Positions 38,994-53,100 of a DNA stretch of 64,000 bases are shown one piece after another. How positions within the stretch are numbered: position 1 is the stretch's first letter; every line of letters begins with the position of its first letter. The translations under genes and the position numbers were made by a program. This DNA is from Amyelois transitella. Lineage: Eukaryota; Arthropoda; Insecta; Lepidoptera; Pyralidae. A model generated the notes under the pieces. It was not told where the DNA came from and ran no database searches. It saw only the letters and a program-made list of their open reading frames with translations. The stretch is from NCBI RefSeq assembly GCF_032362555.1, contig NC_083510.1, positions 4,491,501 through 4,555,500 on the forward strand. The letters are read 5' to 3'.

Positions 38994-39118
38994 TCATACA
39001 TACAACTGGTCGCGTCTATATCCCTTGCGGGGAAGATAGAGCCAATAGTCTTGAAAAGACTGAAATGCCATGTTCAGTTGGCTTAATGATAGAATTGAGA
39101 TTAAAATAGTGACAGGCA
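38994..39118 (-). mobile_element. SINE, 3' half only
   Basis: Between OSTM1 and gdl. Plus-strand cgcgtctatatcccttgcgg, gccaatagtcttgaaaagac and gaattgagatt match the SINE 3' half in reverse orientation. Confidence 0.75.
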
Positions 39119-39574
39119 GTTGATTCACTTGAATAATAATGCACGCCATTATATTGCTATGGACCAACAAAAAACAATTCATGTCAATTACACCTAAATA
39201 TGATGACCATGTCACTGTCAGTGTGACAGCTGATTCCTGATTCAATGTTTGGTTTGGTCAAGTCTAGGCTTAGGGTTTTCTAGCTATGAATTTTCAATGT
39301 TTAATTTACATTTTTTACGTATGCAGTAGTAATAGTTAAACATTAATTACTCATTATATTCACTTTAGGTGGATTTATGTAATTTCTTTAAAACATTTTA
39401 ATGTTATTATTGCCTAAAGTAAGTTTTATTACATCAGGATTTCGAAAACCAACGCCGTTTATAAGCCGAGTGCTGAATTGAAACTCGTGGTGAAAATTTA
39501 TGGAAGACTATCAGTACCTTTTGTTGACACTCCCCCCAAACTACCCTATATTGACATAAAACAAACAAACGATT

Positions 39575-41043
39575 ATGGGAACCAATGAGCAGACACCTGA
39601 AGCACTACAAAGAAAACTGTATTTTTTATTGGAACAGTTACAAGAAATGGCTAGGGAGCTTCCTCCGTAAGTTTGATTAATTAGTTATATGAAACTGGAA
39701 ATGTCGTAAATACCATCCAAACCATGCTTGTTCCATCACCTCAATAAAGAATCATGTCAATATTCAAAAAACAAAAAGTTAGATATTAGAAATAATTATC
39801 TATTACTTCCAGGAAATATCAGATGAGAGTGCCAATTGAACTTCTTTCTGGTCTTGCCAATTGTCTGCTTAATGATACTGTATTTGAAATAGTTAAGGGG
39901 CTTATGGAAATCCAACATGTTACAGAAAAGCACTTGTTTCAGCAGCGACTACAGGTTATAAATAGACACACATGTAAGTTAATCATAATGAAACTTTCAT
40001 GATGATTACTTCCCTTTTTACATTCCTTTTAATTAAGTCAATATTGTTAAGTGTGCAAGGATCTCCTAGATTGAAAATTGGGGTCAAAAATGTCTACAAA
40101 TGTGGTGGAAAGATGATGTCAAGAAGATAGCCAGCTCAAATTGGATCCAAAGAGCTCACTGTAGAAGGGAATGTAAAAAATTTAAGGAGACCTACATCGA
40201 AATGGTTGAAAAGGTCTAAAAAAGAAAAAGAAGGTCTAATTATTAAAAGCTTTTTGAAGTTCATTTTTATAAATAAATAAATAGAAATAGATATTTATGA
40301 AGAGTAAATCCTACAAATATTTTAAATGCAAAAGTTTGTTAGGATGTCTGGATGAGGGAATGTAGTTCTGTGTTTGTTACTGTACAAAATCTATTTTGAC
40401 AGATTTTGGTAAAATTTGGTGCACAGATAGAATATCCAAGAATGACATAATAATGTACTATAAATTCCCACTGGACTGGAGCCATGGGTCAAGTAGCGTA
40501 CATATCTAATGGCTAGATTTTATTAACAGTCAATAATAAAAATAATACATTTCAGTGGAAATAAAAACTATGATTGATTCTGTACAAAATCCAGAGCAGC
40601 AAGAATTACAGAAAAGTATTTTGCTAAGCAGACATCGGGAAGAATTAAAACAAACAGATATGAAGTTAGTTATACAATTAGATCAAAAGGTATGTAATAG
40701 TAATGCATATTGTCACCAAAAATATTGCCAACTATATTTTGTATAATAACTACACCATTACATTATTTATTTTCATTTGAAGATTGATATTCTCTTTTGT
40801 AAGTATTCCAAAACGAATCAAATTTTCATCCTAGATATCAGGCTTAACTGTCCATGTTGTTGAGCAAATTTTCAATCAATCTATCATTTCAATCACTTCA
40901 TTTTACAGGTCAGTGATCAACAAGTAACTTTAGAGAAAGCAGGAGTTCCTGGATTCTTTGTCACCAACAAGCCAATAGAAGTGAAAGTTCAAATGTATTT
41001 ACTTGACTTTATTCTTAGATTGAGTAAGATGGATATTGTATAA
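39575..41043 (+). CDS. gdl: gdl/DGCR6 family protein
   Basis: Exons are 39575-39666, 39813-39973, 40556-40689 and 40909-41043, with phases 2, 1 and 0. The product has 173 residues, close to the family length of about 200. The conserved path is LYFLLEQLQEMARELPP, then LANCLLNDTVFEIVKGLMEI QHVTE-type sequence, a Gln/Lys/Glu-rich coiled coil, LDQKVSDQQVTLEKAGVPGF and a final hydrophobic-charged segment. This matches vertebrate DGCR6 and Drosophila gonadal (gdl). The biochemical role of the family is not well defined. Intron 2 contains a Helitron scrap. The gene is divergent from OSTM1, with 1.3 kb between starts. Confidence 0.92.
40376..40470 (+). mobile_element. Helitron fragment in the second gdl intron
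   Basis: The stretch attttggtaaaatttggtgc then acagatagaatatccaagaa closely parallels attttgataaaatttggcac and agatatagaatagacctt in the whole Helitron at 46764-47376. Neither end is present. Confidence 0.6.
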
Positions 41044-42446
41044 TATTTAGTATCATAATAATTTTAAAAAAATCAGAATTATGTGTTGTTATTTAATAAT
41101 GGAACCATTAATGCACTATGTTTTTATACAGGTTGTCTGGTAAATCGCATTTCATACTTATTACATATTTACGGATACCTGTATGTAGTAAATTATGGTG
41201 ATGCTTAACTTTATAAAATATAAATCCAACAAAATAATCAAAATAGTCAAAGAATAAATAATCAATATAAGGCACAATGTCACGGAATGTTTGGACACAG
41301 CTGCGCTATTGACTCGTCGTTTGACAGTGCCACCCGCTTAAATTCCCACACTTGTATATTGTGTACTTGTATATAACCCTTTTAATATGTAATGCGATTA
41401 ACCAGAAACCCTGTATTAGAGCTGTTTAAAGGCCAAACACAAAAAAAACTTCATGCTCGTCAGGTAGCAATAAAAATTGTGTGCAAGCTGCTTCACTTCC
41501 CATTTAGATTGTAAAAGTAAGTAAGGAAAAGGATCATACACTTGGGATTCTTCTATAAGGCGACGATAGGCTAACAAGCCATTCAGCTGAATCAATACCT
41601 GACTGGAACAGAGCCTACAGACTCGAAGACGTAAAATATATGTATGTGATTTTCTTTTACAATTTGTGCTGGATATTTAATACAAGACAAAAAATACTAA
41701 AACTGGATTTTATCTTTGGATGAAGGTTGAATTTTACTAAATATTGAAATTAAAAAATTTATACAACCTCGAAAAGTTGATAAAAAGACATTAATGTTGT
41801 TTTGAATTTAATTTCTCATTTTGTACATCATTAAAGTATTCAGAACGTTACAAAGGATCACCACCTGAGTACCCAAGTTACTAACATATAAAATGCTGAA
41901 TAACAATTGTTGCTACAACATCTCTCTATAGCTATTTTCACCTTATATTTAAGCCTGACACAAATAATTACAGTTTCAGGTGAATATAGAGGAAGGAGAT
42001 TTTGAACTCCAGTACCAAACCCAAAGTCGACACTACTACCAATAAAGTATGTAGTTGATATACATAGAATAGGTCAAAATATAGCATAGAATAGGTTAAA
42101 ATCCGGATTCAGAAGTTCACAGTTTATAGAATTTGGGGCCTGTTAGCGTTTATAAATGTAAATCGAGGTGCGGTGTGAGGTTTATTTGCAACGAAAAACC
42201 AGATACCTAATAAAACTCCTTTCACAGCGTCTAGCACGCCCTGTTAATTGTTCTACGGCCAGCGTCACTATTAATTCAGATTGAAAGATGGTGAAGCTAT
42301 CAAACCCGCGATCAATATAGGAAAATTTCGAATAATGGATACTTTATAAACCATTCTGTCTCTAGTTGTAGGTTTAAACAGTCTTTTCTGTTTTTAGTTG
42401 ATATCTACGTTTTATTGATAGATACGTTGACATTTGCACAATTTAT
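41044..42446. other. Intergenic stretch
   Basis: It holds a degraded SINE-like piece near 41505-41650 (acttgggattcttctataag, then agcctacagactcgaagac). Otherwise nothing can be supported. Confidence 0.45.
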
Positions 42447-42677
42447 ATGCCGGATATTGAACCTATTATACAGAACACAAAAAATTGTTCTGCAACTGTT
42501 GAAATATTATATATAGCCATTGTTTCTATTCACACACATGTAATGTTTGGTCTGCCTAAGTTTATTGCGTACCTATATGATCCCTACGTAAAAAGTCTGT
42601 CTAATGCAAGTGTTTACCTTGAAAACAATCTTGGTTTATTAATCGAGTCGTTATTTAAAATCTATGAGTACAAATGA
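42447..42677 (+). CDS. Possible small protein, 76 codons, unrecognised
   Basis: The open frame from ATG starts MPDIEPIIQNTKNC and includes YIAIVSIHTHVMFGLPKFIA and SNASVYLENNLGLLIE. AATAAA follows the stop by about 10 bases (42687-42692). An acceptor-like tttctgtttttag upstream could make it a last exon. No homology is recognised. Length and composition are borderline against chance in this AT-rich region. Confidence 0.2.
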   Translation: MPDIEPIIQNTKNCSATVEILYIAIVSIHTHVMFGLPKFIAYLYDPYVKSLSNASVYLENNLGLLIESLFKIYEYK

Positions 42678-42692
42678 TAGCTTAACAATAAA

Positions 42693-44129
42693 ACGTTAAA
42701 TTTTGTATATAAAGTAATGAAATGATTATCAAAATTACGATAGGTGCGTTTTCGTGAAATATTTGGCACAACGCATTTATAATATCTGTATTTGTTTATG
42801 CTCTTGTAATAATGAAATATAAAACTATATTCTCAATCAAGGTAATTAAATTAAAATATAGTTATACAATAATAACAAAAATATTAAACAATATAAACGG
42901 GTCTAATTAAATTTCTAGATATTGACAACACTTGAATTTCTAAAGCCTCTACCATTTTATACCCAAGTTTCTAAAATTATATTAATACAAATATACTTTG
43001 TAAAATGTGAATGGATGGAAGAGCAATATAGTTACAGTCAAATGTTGTGTAGTCTGTCCATTTTTAGAGTCCTACTAGTCCTACTAGTCCTATCTACATA
43101 GTGTCCATTCAATATATTACGTTGTCAGACGACAAACACTTTTGATAATTTCCAAATGAACAAACACTAAAATTTAACTTTTTCTGGTGTTATGACCACT
43201 GTTATCCATGAAAAGTAGACAGAATCTGTACATTTTACAAACAAAGTATCTCATAATGGTAATACTTTCTCAATTTAAGTTATTCCAAATTAATAAACTT
43301 CTTCCACATTCATGCTTTACATAGATACACATTGTTAATACGTATTAAACAACTAAATTCAAAATGTTTAAAATGTAGTCTTTTCATAAAAATAAAATAC
43401 GTTATTTCTTTTATAAAAAATCACCACATGAAATACTTTTACACAGAACTGCCCAAAGACAATATTTATAATGATTATTTCCAAATTAACAAACACAATT
43501 CTTATTTATACTTACATATTTGCGCTATTTTTACAACTTGTGCAGCTTCAGTCATTAAATAAAAACCTGTTTATTAAAATTAATATTTTGACATCAGTTA
43601 CAACAAAAACTATTAAAATAAAATTTTACTCATATTTTCTCTTTGTGCATTATACAGCATTAAAAGAGCCATGTTTCGCTTTTTTTTTATTTACAAAACA
43701 TAATAACTTTACAGCAATAAATGTAAGAAAATATTATTATTCTCAACGTCATAGAAAATAAATGCCTGTATGTAGGTGTAGTTGTAATTTTGTACAAAAT
43801 ATTAAGACAAAAACGTCAAAATATACATTCAGTATACTTATAAGTAAACTTTGTTGTATTACAGTGTAGGTATGTATATTCGAATATTTTTCATAGATTT
43901 CTTATAAAAATATTTTTTAAAACAACTGCCGCCAACAAGAAGTCTTAATTAAATACAATTTATTGCGACTTTTATCAAATCCCACTCCTATTTTTTTTAT
44001 TTATGATTCTACGCGTTTGACTGAACACTACAAAACATGATCTTTGTTAGAAGATATAAACAATAATTATTAAAAAGAGAATGTGTATACAGACACTAGT
44101 ATACATGCATAATATACACAGAATGTTTG
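42693..44129. other. Gene-free AT-rich stretch
   Basis: Very AT-rich, with open frames that are low in complexity and rich in Lys, Asn, Ile and Tyr. It probably contains the 3' untranslated region of the acyltransferase gene. No other feature is supported. Confidence 0.5.
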
Positions 44130-47100
44130 TTACTTCTTTTCCGCTCCATATGAAGAACCTTGGCTGATTTTAGACATTCCAATTGATTTCTGAAGTAGAA
44201 TGAAGACTGAAACAATTTTTTAAATTTATTACACAAACAAATGACTTTCATTGATTGATACCGATAGCACACTTGAATATAATAATGAATTACAAATATA
44301 GATTAGTTTAGTTTAGTGTCAAAAGAATAGATATAAAAAATCTTTAGAATAGAATACAGTTGGAATTATCCACTAATGCAAATGGAAAAGTAGCTCTTAC
44401 ACACGATATCTTCGGGGTCAAGTCTAATAAATGTGTGTATATTAGGTCGATTGAATCAGCAAGTGAAATAGTTTGTTGTTTAGAATATTAGTTCCAGGAT
44501 AAAAGTTTACTGCAGATGGTGTGATAGTGATATGATATTGAAAGGAGACTAAATACAGGGAAAATGATGAATTGAGCTTTGCATGCCTTTATGAGAAGTC
44601 AGAATTTGTCCAAAAAGGCTCGTCTGGCGGTTCATAAAGATGTAAGTATTTGCAAAGGTTCCAATCCCAAGGTAAAAGTTGAGTGGCCAGAAGAAGCAGG
44701 AAAGCAAAAGGGAAAAGATATAGTCTCGGCCTATCCCTCCAAAATCTAAGACGCGTGATATTCTGTATGTGTTTATCTAAGTATGTATCTTCTTTCTGGC
44801 TTTAGTCATGGTTACACCCGCACCACGCCGGAGAGGAGCCCAGGGTAAGTCTTTGACAATGGATCGTGGATTGAGTGAGTTATATTTTTAAACGAAGCGA
44901 CTTCCATCTGACCTCCGCAACCTTTGCAAGGGAAACTAATATTGTATGTATGTACCTGTATGTATTGGTTACAGATTTCCTCACGATGTTTTCCTTTCGC
45001 GTTAGAGCATCGATTAGTATTCAAACTTGAAAATAGTCATTGGTACATGGCCGAGGTTGGAACGAACCGGTGCCTTTAAGCGCAACACGCACTTTAACCT
45101 TACCTATTCGACCACCGTCGTTCTAATTTTTTTTTAAGTATGTGTAATTAATTTAAATAATGTCACAAACTATTTCTATAATTTTTTTATATATTATTAT
45201 TTCTATTATTTTTTATCTATTATATATCTTTTCCCTATCATTTTTTTGCAAACGAGTGATTATAATGAAACCAAATATTAGTCCAAATATTATACTTACA
45301 GGCTGCAAAAACGGCGGCGGCGATTGAGAAGTATATCAATTTTCCGCTGAACAAAAGCCCCAGAAGGTAGTACAACATAGGAGTTAGTGTGACCACAGCC
45401 CAGCCCAGAGTATTGATAAGCGAATAAATACGAGGGCCTACGCTGAATGGCTCGACCCTCTCTACGCCGGATTGCAAGAAAAAGTCGCCGGTGTTTATGA
45501 AGGAATCTTGCATTTTATCCTGTAACGATGTTTTTAACATATTAATTATTCGTTTTTATGTGATGAAAGTCTCTACAATATACAGACTCAGTCACATTTT
45601 TTGGTAACTATAATATGCTATTAAGGTTGTCCATACTTATAACTTTGTCATACTTAAACTGATAGCATTTTAGTTCAGATCTAGAAATTACAATGGAAAT
45701 CACAATTTCTTTTTTATCGTTATTAATATGTATATACAGTCACATGAATAGAGATGTGCAGTAGTATTATTAACAACGATTAAAGGTTTAAAGATAAATA
45801 AATAACAGATAGCATATGTAATATTAATATAACAAAATAAAATATGTGTCATACAAGATTAAAATGTTAGTCAGACTTACAGCTGTGGAAATTTACCAAT
45901 CTTTTTTACTTTTGTTATTCTTAATCTTGTTTTCGATAATTTTAAACACAACCACCTGAAAACGCTTCGAGCAGTACAAATTTACTTTCAATCAAATGTT
46001 GATAATTAAGCAGCCTGCTATGATATAATATGTTACAAAATAACGAAATGGTGTCAACAAGAAGGTAGATCGCTGCTGAAGGTGTAAAATTTGGCAAATC
46101 TTTTAACAGCCCATAAAATATAACGTTCGTGCATATCTCAAGCAGTCAGAAATACTACGTGGCAAGAGAGATACCGACATTTTCAATTTGAATGTTTAAA
46201 CCTGCTTTTGACTAAGCAAGACGAAATGCCAACTGCATTCCGTATCAATTAAATTTCTTTCATTAAATACCGCTTTTGATGACTAACAATTATTGTCGCT
46301 AACGACAGGCACTTTGACAGCATTCATATAGTTAAAAATAATTAGACTATATTCGCTAAAGTCGCATTTTTCCCGTATTAATTTGATGCAGACTACAATC
46401 TTGTTGTAAATGATTGGGTTTTTGAAATCGGATATAATATAGCACGAGGGCGCAAGGAAATGATAACATTACGTTATTCACGTGAGCGGATTTTTATTGC
46501 AATTTTTACCTTTGTAACAAAGAGGTCGTGCATCCATTTGGTAGCCTCGTTCTCGTCTTCCGGTATGCTCTCGACCGGTATCCGCTGAATGTACAAATGC
46601 GCGTGCACCGGCTTGCCGAATAATAAACTCGTCAGGGTGGGTGGAGTCTGCAAATAATAACAATGTGCAATTTTCTTCTTGGTATATTAATGAATGAGCT
46701 AGTCTATGGAAAAATATGAATATCAATACATATAATAAAACAGTAAAAAATTATGTATGTACATCCACACTAATAATAAAGAGGAAAGATTTGTATTTTT
46801 GTATGTTTGTGTGGAATAAACTCAAAAACTACTGGTCCGATTTTGATAAAATTTGGCACAGATATAGAATAGACCTTCAAAAGTGACATAGGCATAAATT
46901 TGTTTTGAAATAAATTAGTTTTCAGGTAGATTATTCAACATTCATAAAGTAATCCGGGAAAAAAAGCGCTACCGGAAATCTTTCCGTGCGTGCGCTGGAT
47001 CCACCGTTGATTATACAGACATACAATGTATTACAAAAATAAAGGTTTATTGCAGATCTATAAAAAAGTCCGCGACACGATATATCTAACTTCTATAATT

Positions 47101-50100
47101 TAGTAACTACAAGGTATTTTGTGCGTAAAAAAATTATGTAAATTCAAAGGTGCGTTTTGAGAATTATTATTACATACCTATATTCTGTTGATCAACCTTT
47201 TCCGTACGTGTTTTACTTTTCACTGCCTACATATAGTATTTTATTTTTATTTATCAGTATTATAGGTAATTAGCTAATATGACTAGAAAAAGAAGAGTGC
47301 AACTATCTAGACATAGTTCCCAAGCGAATAAAACACAAAAATATTCCACCCGTGCGAAGCCGGGGCGGGCCGCTAGTTGAATATATTTAAAAAAAAATTA
47401 TAACGATAAAGAAATAGTAACCGAGCAATAATTTAAAAAAAAAGTGTCTGTTTGTATGTACACGCTAATCTCCAGAACTACTAAATGGATTTGAATGAAA
47501 CTTTTTTTGGCTAACATATAGGATATAATTTATTTTGGAATCTGGAACAGCTGATATCGAATTATAACAACTCATCTAAACTAAAGGAAATATCTAAATA
47601 ACGTCTTAACAAAAGTTGTTCAACTTGATGAGCATTTTCTGTTAGCGTATAAAAATCAAAGATCTGGAACATCTGATGCAGAACCATTGTAAACCAGCTA
47701 GATCATCCGAATTATGGAAAAGACGTCTTAACAAAAGTTGTTCAACCTGATAAGCATTTTCTGTTAGCGTATAAAAATCGAAGATCTGGAACACCTGATG
47801 CAGAACCATTTTATGGAAAAGACGTCTTAACAAAAGTTGTTCAACCTGATAAGCATTTTCTGTTATTGTATAAAAATCGAAGATCTGGAACACCTGATGC
47901 AGAACCATTATAGTCCTGCTAAATCATCCGAATTATGGAAAAGACGTCTTAACAAAAGTTGTTTAACCTGATGGGCATTGTTTTAGGCGAAAAAAATGGA
48001 TGATCTGGATCATAATAAACATAATATACATATGTACGGAAATATGAGTAAATTTAATAACTTAACCTTTGTATTTCCAATAACACGCAAACGGAGCTGC
48101 GAGCAACGAGTATCACACATATATTATCAATCACTAGTTAATAATAAATATCAAATTACAGCTACTAGAAAGCTGTAATTTGATATTTTCTCGTACTTAT
48201 AGTCTCGGAGTAAACAGACAGACAGCAAAACTATAATTCTTTTTTACTACTGAACCCTAAAAATACAAATCTTTCCCCTTTATAGTAACAAAAAAGGTGT
48301 AAATGTTTATCCTTCAAGCTGTTATGGAATTACACATATAACGATTGTACATATACAGATTTAAATTATTGTAAGTTATCTTATTACAGTAAGTACATCC
48401 CTTTTAGTTTTCCTATTGCAAATAAACATCCTTCGTGATAGAAAAACAAGTTTAATTTGTGTCAATGCGAGGACGCAGGGCCGCATTCTGACATAAAATG
48501 GGACTAATTTTCATTTTATTATTAATACCTTTGCTGAACAATGAAAATGTATCTATGTATTGTCGAATTATCGGTAGCTATTCAAAAACCGAAATACTTT
48601 ACGTACACAATCTACAAACTCAGTGAAGGGATACATCAGGCTAAATAAAAAATAAATATTTTAGCGATCTTACACATGAATAATAAGGGGACCTAACAGC
48701 ATTAGTTCTTACAATCTCAATGCCTAAAATGGACGAAATCTTAAAAGGTGTGTTTGGACACAAAACTCTATTATGAAGAGTTTGCTAAGAGTTAAAGTAC
48801 TGACATTTCATTTATTTTTAGTCCGGTGCTGGTGGCACGACCGCACGGCTAAATTATACAGTATACTTTCCGTTCATAGCACGCAATAGGTTCATGTGAC
48901 TAAAGTGGCTACTATCGTAATAGCATAGCATGACGAGAGTTGAGGACTATAAAGTAGAAATGTATGTACATACCCGTTGTTAGTTTTGCTAATGCTATTA
49001 TTGGAGTTAATGTCCTTCTGATTGCTCTCGCGTTATCTGAGTTAGATGACCTAGCCTACCCTGTTATGTACTTTAAATAGGTTTATTGGAAGACGATAAT
49101 TGTACAAATTACACAAATCGAAACCACATAATAATATTTTAGTACATGTACGAGTTTGTTACATGAGTTATCATGTTAAAAAACAATTACGAGAACATTA
49201 CTGAAGTAAAGTGTTGAGGACAATAGTCTGTTTTTAAGCATTTTTTATTTTCAACCACGTAATGATTTTCAATTATTAAGTTATTTAGACAATTTTATCC
49301 TAATCTTGCTCTCATAAAACGAATACTTCCGTCATTTACAGAAACCGCGGTTATTTCTGGACATTCTCTCGTAGTGCACCTTTAGAACGCTTAAGGAACA
49401 TACACACCAAACTTTAAATCTCTAGAGGTAGGTTCAGCAGTGATTCGGCTTTGTGCGTTGATATTACAGTTTATCAGTACAGTAAGTCAGACTGCTCTTT
49501 TAAATACATATATAAATAAGAGTTGGTGTTATGAAGATTCATATCGCATATAATTTACGTCTAAAAGCTCAACTCTTAAGATTTCAAGCAGATTTTACAA
49601 CGTGTACAATTGATTATCATTAGCAATAGATTTAAACTAGCTTAATTCTCTAAGAATAAATGTATATATTACACTATCTATACCAGACGTACGACTGATG
49701 TATTTTCCGGCATAAATGTTAACAAAATTACAGCAGAACCTGTAGAACGTGTTTCTTCTAACGACTCGTACTAAAATTTTTGTTTTGTTACACAAACTTA
49801 AAAGTCATAATGACTGTACATAAGTAAGTCTGTATAAAACGAGCGACCTTGAAAAAATATATATCATATTAAGTCTTACACAGATTGAATTAGCCTCGAA
49901 GTAAGTTCGAGACTTGTGTTAGGTACGAGATACTCACTCAACGATACTATATTTTATAATCAATACTTATATATATAGCAACACACTACCGCTGCGCCAC
50001 GCCACAGAGGCCCTAAAACATAATGTTTTTATAGGATTGAAATAGCCATACTTACTAATGATATAATTGTAAAAGTGTATTTTTTGTGCCGTGTGGTTCC

Positions 50101-53100
50101 CGGCACTATTACAAAAAAGAATAGGACCACTCCATCTCTTTCCCATGGATGTCGTAAAAGGCGACTAAGGGATAGGCTTATAAACTTAGGATTCCTCTTT
50201 TAGGCGATGGGCTAGCAACCTGTCACTATTTGAATCTCGGTTCTATCATTAAGCCAAATAGCTGAACGTGGCCATTCAGTCTTTTCAAGACTGTTGGCTC
50301 TGTCTACCCCGCAAGGGATATAGACGTGATCATATGTATGTATGTATGTATGTATTTTTTGTCTACTGTTTGTTTGCTTATAAATATGAATATCTGAATT
50401 TATGGATTATGTATGCGGATTAGGTATGCGTAAATTACACTAGTTTACAGTATATCTGTTGCCAAAATAATTTTAGCTGTTGCTAACTTTATATGGTATG
50501 CATATTTCAAATATGTAAATATATTTTTTTTATCAGCTCTAGTTTTTGAGTTTCAGCTATGATGTAAAAACAGAAAAAAATACATGTATTTAATTAGAAA
50601 TTATTTATTAAAAAATTAAATTAATCATTGGCTTCTACACAACTTCGTTTCAAAGCTTTTCTCTGATGTGAAGACTTAGGAAAATGGCGTATCAGAGACC
50701 AACAACAGTCAGACATCATATCTTCTCCATAGTGAGCTGAGGAAATTTTTGGCAAATGTATGAAAAGCAATTCCCTTTTTTATCTAGTGCTTTAACAAAC
50801 TGTTTCATGATTCCCAGCTTAATGTGTAATGGTGGAAGTATAATTTTGTCACGAGCTACTAATTCTGGATTTTATTGTGCTTTCCAGGCATCATATTTGT
50901 TCTTAAAGGCCAAACTCTTCTCACCCAATGCTCTAGTTTAGCTCTACTGTCCCAAAGGCAAATAAAACAGGGAAACTTAGTGTAACCACTTTGTTGACCG
51001 AGAAGAATGTTCACCATTTTTAAATCAACACAAATTTGCCACTGATGGTCATTGTATTTTATTTTATCCAAGACTAACGAGATGTTACAATATTCTTCCT
51101 TTAACTTTGTACTGTGGCAATAGGTACTCCAGCACATTTATTTCCGTTATGTAATAGAATACACTTTAGACTACGTTTAGAGCTGTCAATGAATAAACGC
51201 CAATCGTCTGGTTTGTAATGTTTCAAGCCCATTTTCATCAACAAGTTTGTAATATCTGAACAAAAGGAAATATCTTTTTCGTCGGAAAAATAACACCGTA
51301 ACTCTTTTTCTCTTTCACGATAAAAAGTTATTTTAGTTCCCGAGGTAAGTATTTTTTTTCTTTCAGTCTTGATGCCACTAATTCTGAAGCTTGTTTAGAA
51401 AGATTCAAGTCTCTTACAAGATCATCTAACTCATATTGAGAAAAGCATTTTGGCTCTTTTGATATATCTTCAAAATCAGGATCATTGTGTGATGTACTAG
51501 GTGTTCCATTGTCTTGTTCTAAGGGTTGAGATCCATATTCAGGTACTGAAACGTTAGGTGAATGCGGAACCGGACGCTGAACACAAGTAGTACTTGGGTA
51601 CTGCCATTTAAACCGTTTACATTCACACTACAAAAGTAACAGTCTTCGTGATGATTTTGTGGTTCTCGCCAAATCGTTGGTGTTCCAAATTTAAAGGCAC
51701 TTCTTTTACCACTTTTCCATAATCTTAAATATTCCACGCACGATTTAAACACACAATTGGGAGCCCAAGACTTGTCATTTTTATCCAAGAGCTTCCCAAA
51801 GCACTGAAAATAGGTATTTTCACCAACTCTGATATAACTTATCTACTGTCTTTAAACACATATTTTCCGCATATATAGCAAAAATGATTTGGATTATTTA
51901 AGCAACATCTTTTTGAACTACTCATCTTGCAAAAACTTTAGATATTATTTACAATACAATAAAAAACGTACTTTATCGGTAAACAAATAAGCACAAATGA
52001 TAAAATTCATAAAAAAAGAAACTCGAGCTGCACGAAAAATTTTAAGGGTAGATTTGACATAAACGAGTCATAAGTGAACACTATCAACCATCTAAATCAC
52101 GGCAACTGACAAAAAGTGGAATTTTGTAAACTAGTGTTATCATTGTTTACGATAGGATTACGCCATTTACAGCTTAGTTAATATTTATATGTTTACGTAC
52201 CTATCACCATGAATTTACCTAAGTGTTATATTTTATTAATCATTCCTCTAAAGTTTATTCAGAGAAGCTTAGTTTATTTTGTGATCCATGTAAATTTATA
52301 TCCTATTATTTTTATGATATCGCACCTCCGGTGCGACACTGTCACTTATGCAAAAATTGCAAAAATGAGTTACATATGTAATAACTCTCCTAATGCTTCC
52401 CTTAACTTGGTGCGATAACGTTACTTTTGTAGTACACATAGTAACCGCAGTATAAGCTATTCATCTTGTAAAAATCTTCAAATATGACAATGTTATGGGA
52501 TGTTAAAGTTTTAAATGCTTCTCTTTTAAATTGTGTTTTTGCATAAGTGACAGTGTCGCACCGGGGGTGCGATATATGCTTGCCATGGGAAAACTAGTAC
52601 ATTTATCTGCAATCGATTCATTTGTTTAACACTTGTTATTAAGCGAGGGTATGTATTATATACATAATATAATACACTCGGTTCCTTGGCCGATAAATCA
52701 TTGCCCCCTTCCTTATATGGACAAGAGTAAAGTCCGGTGTGCCTAGACGGGCTTATCACAAACGTGACGGGCGTGATATCATAGTAGCAAATTACACTAA
52801 TTAGGTACCTACAATTTACGTGAACGATATTATCTTTTAGAATAAGATAGGATAATGTTATTGCCTAGCAATTATAGCTTTTGGTCGTTAGGTTTGAACT
52901 GGTTTGGTTTTTATTTTTTCTTTTTCAAACTGAAATCGTGAATTAAATTTAAAAACTTACAAGTTTAAAAAAATATCGATTGTTACGTAAAATTGTAAAC
53001 TTAAACGAGACTCATACATGGTACTTCTTCTTTAGCATATATTCGCCCACTGCTGGACATGTGCCTCTCCAATATCTTTTCATTTAGCTTTATCAAGGGT

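Noticed and set aside
43332-43761. Two overlapping Lys/Asn/Ile-rich frames
   Set aside because: Low-complexity translation of very AT-rich DNA with no supporting signal.
47601-47985. Tandem array considered as a CRISPR-like array
   Set aside because: The units are contiguous and similar throughout with no unique spacers, and this is insect nuclear DNA.
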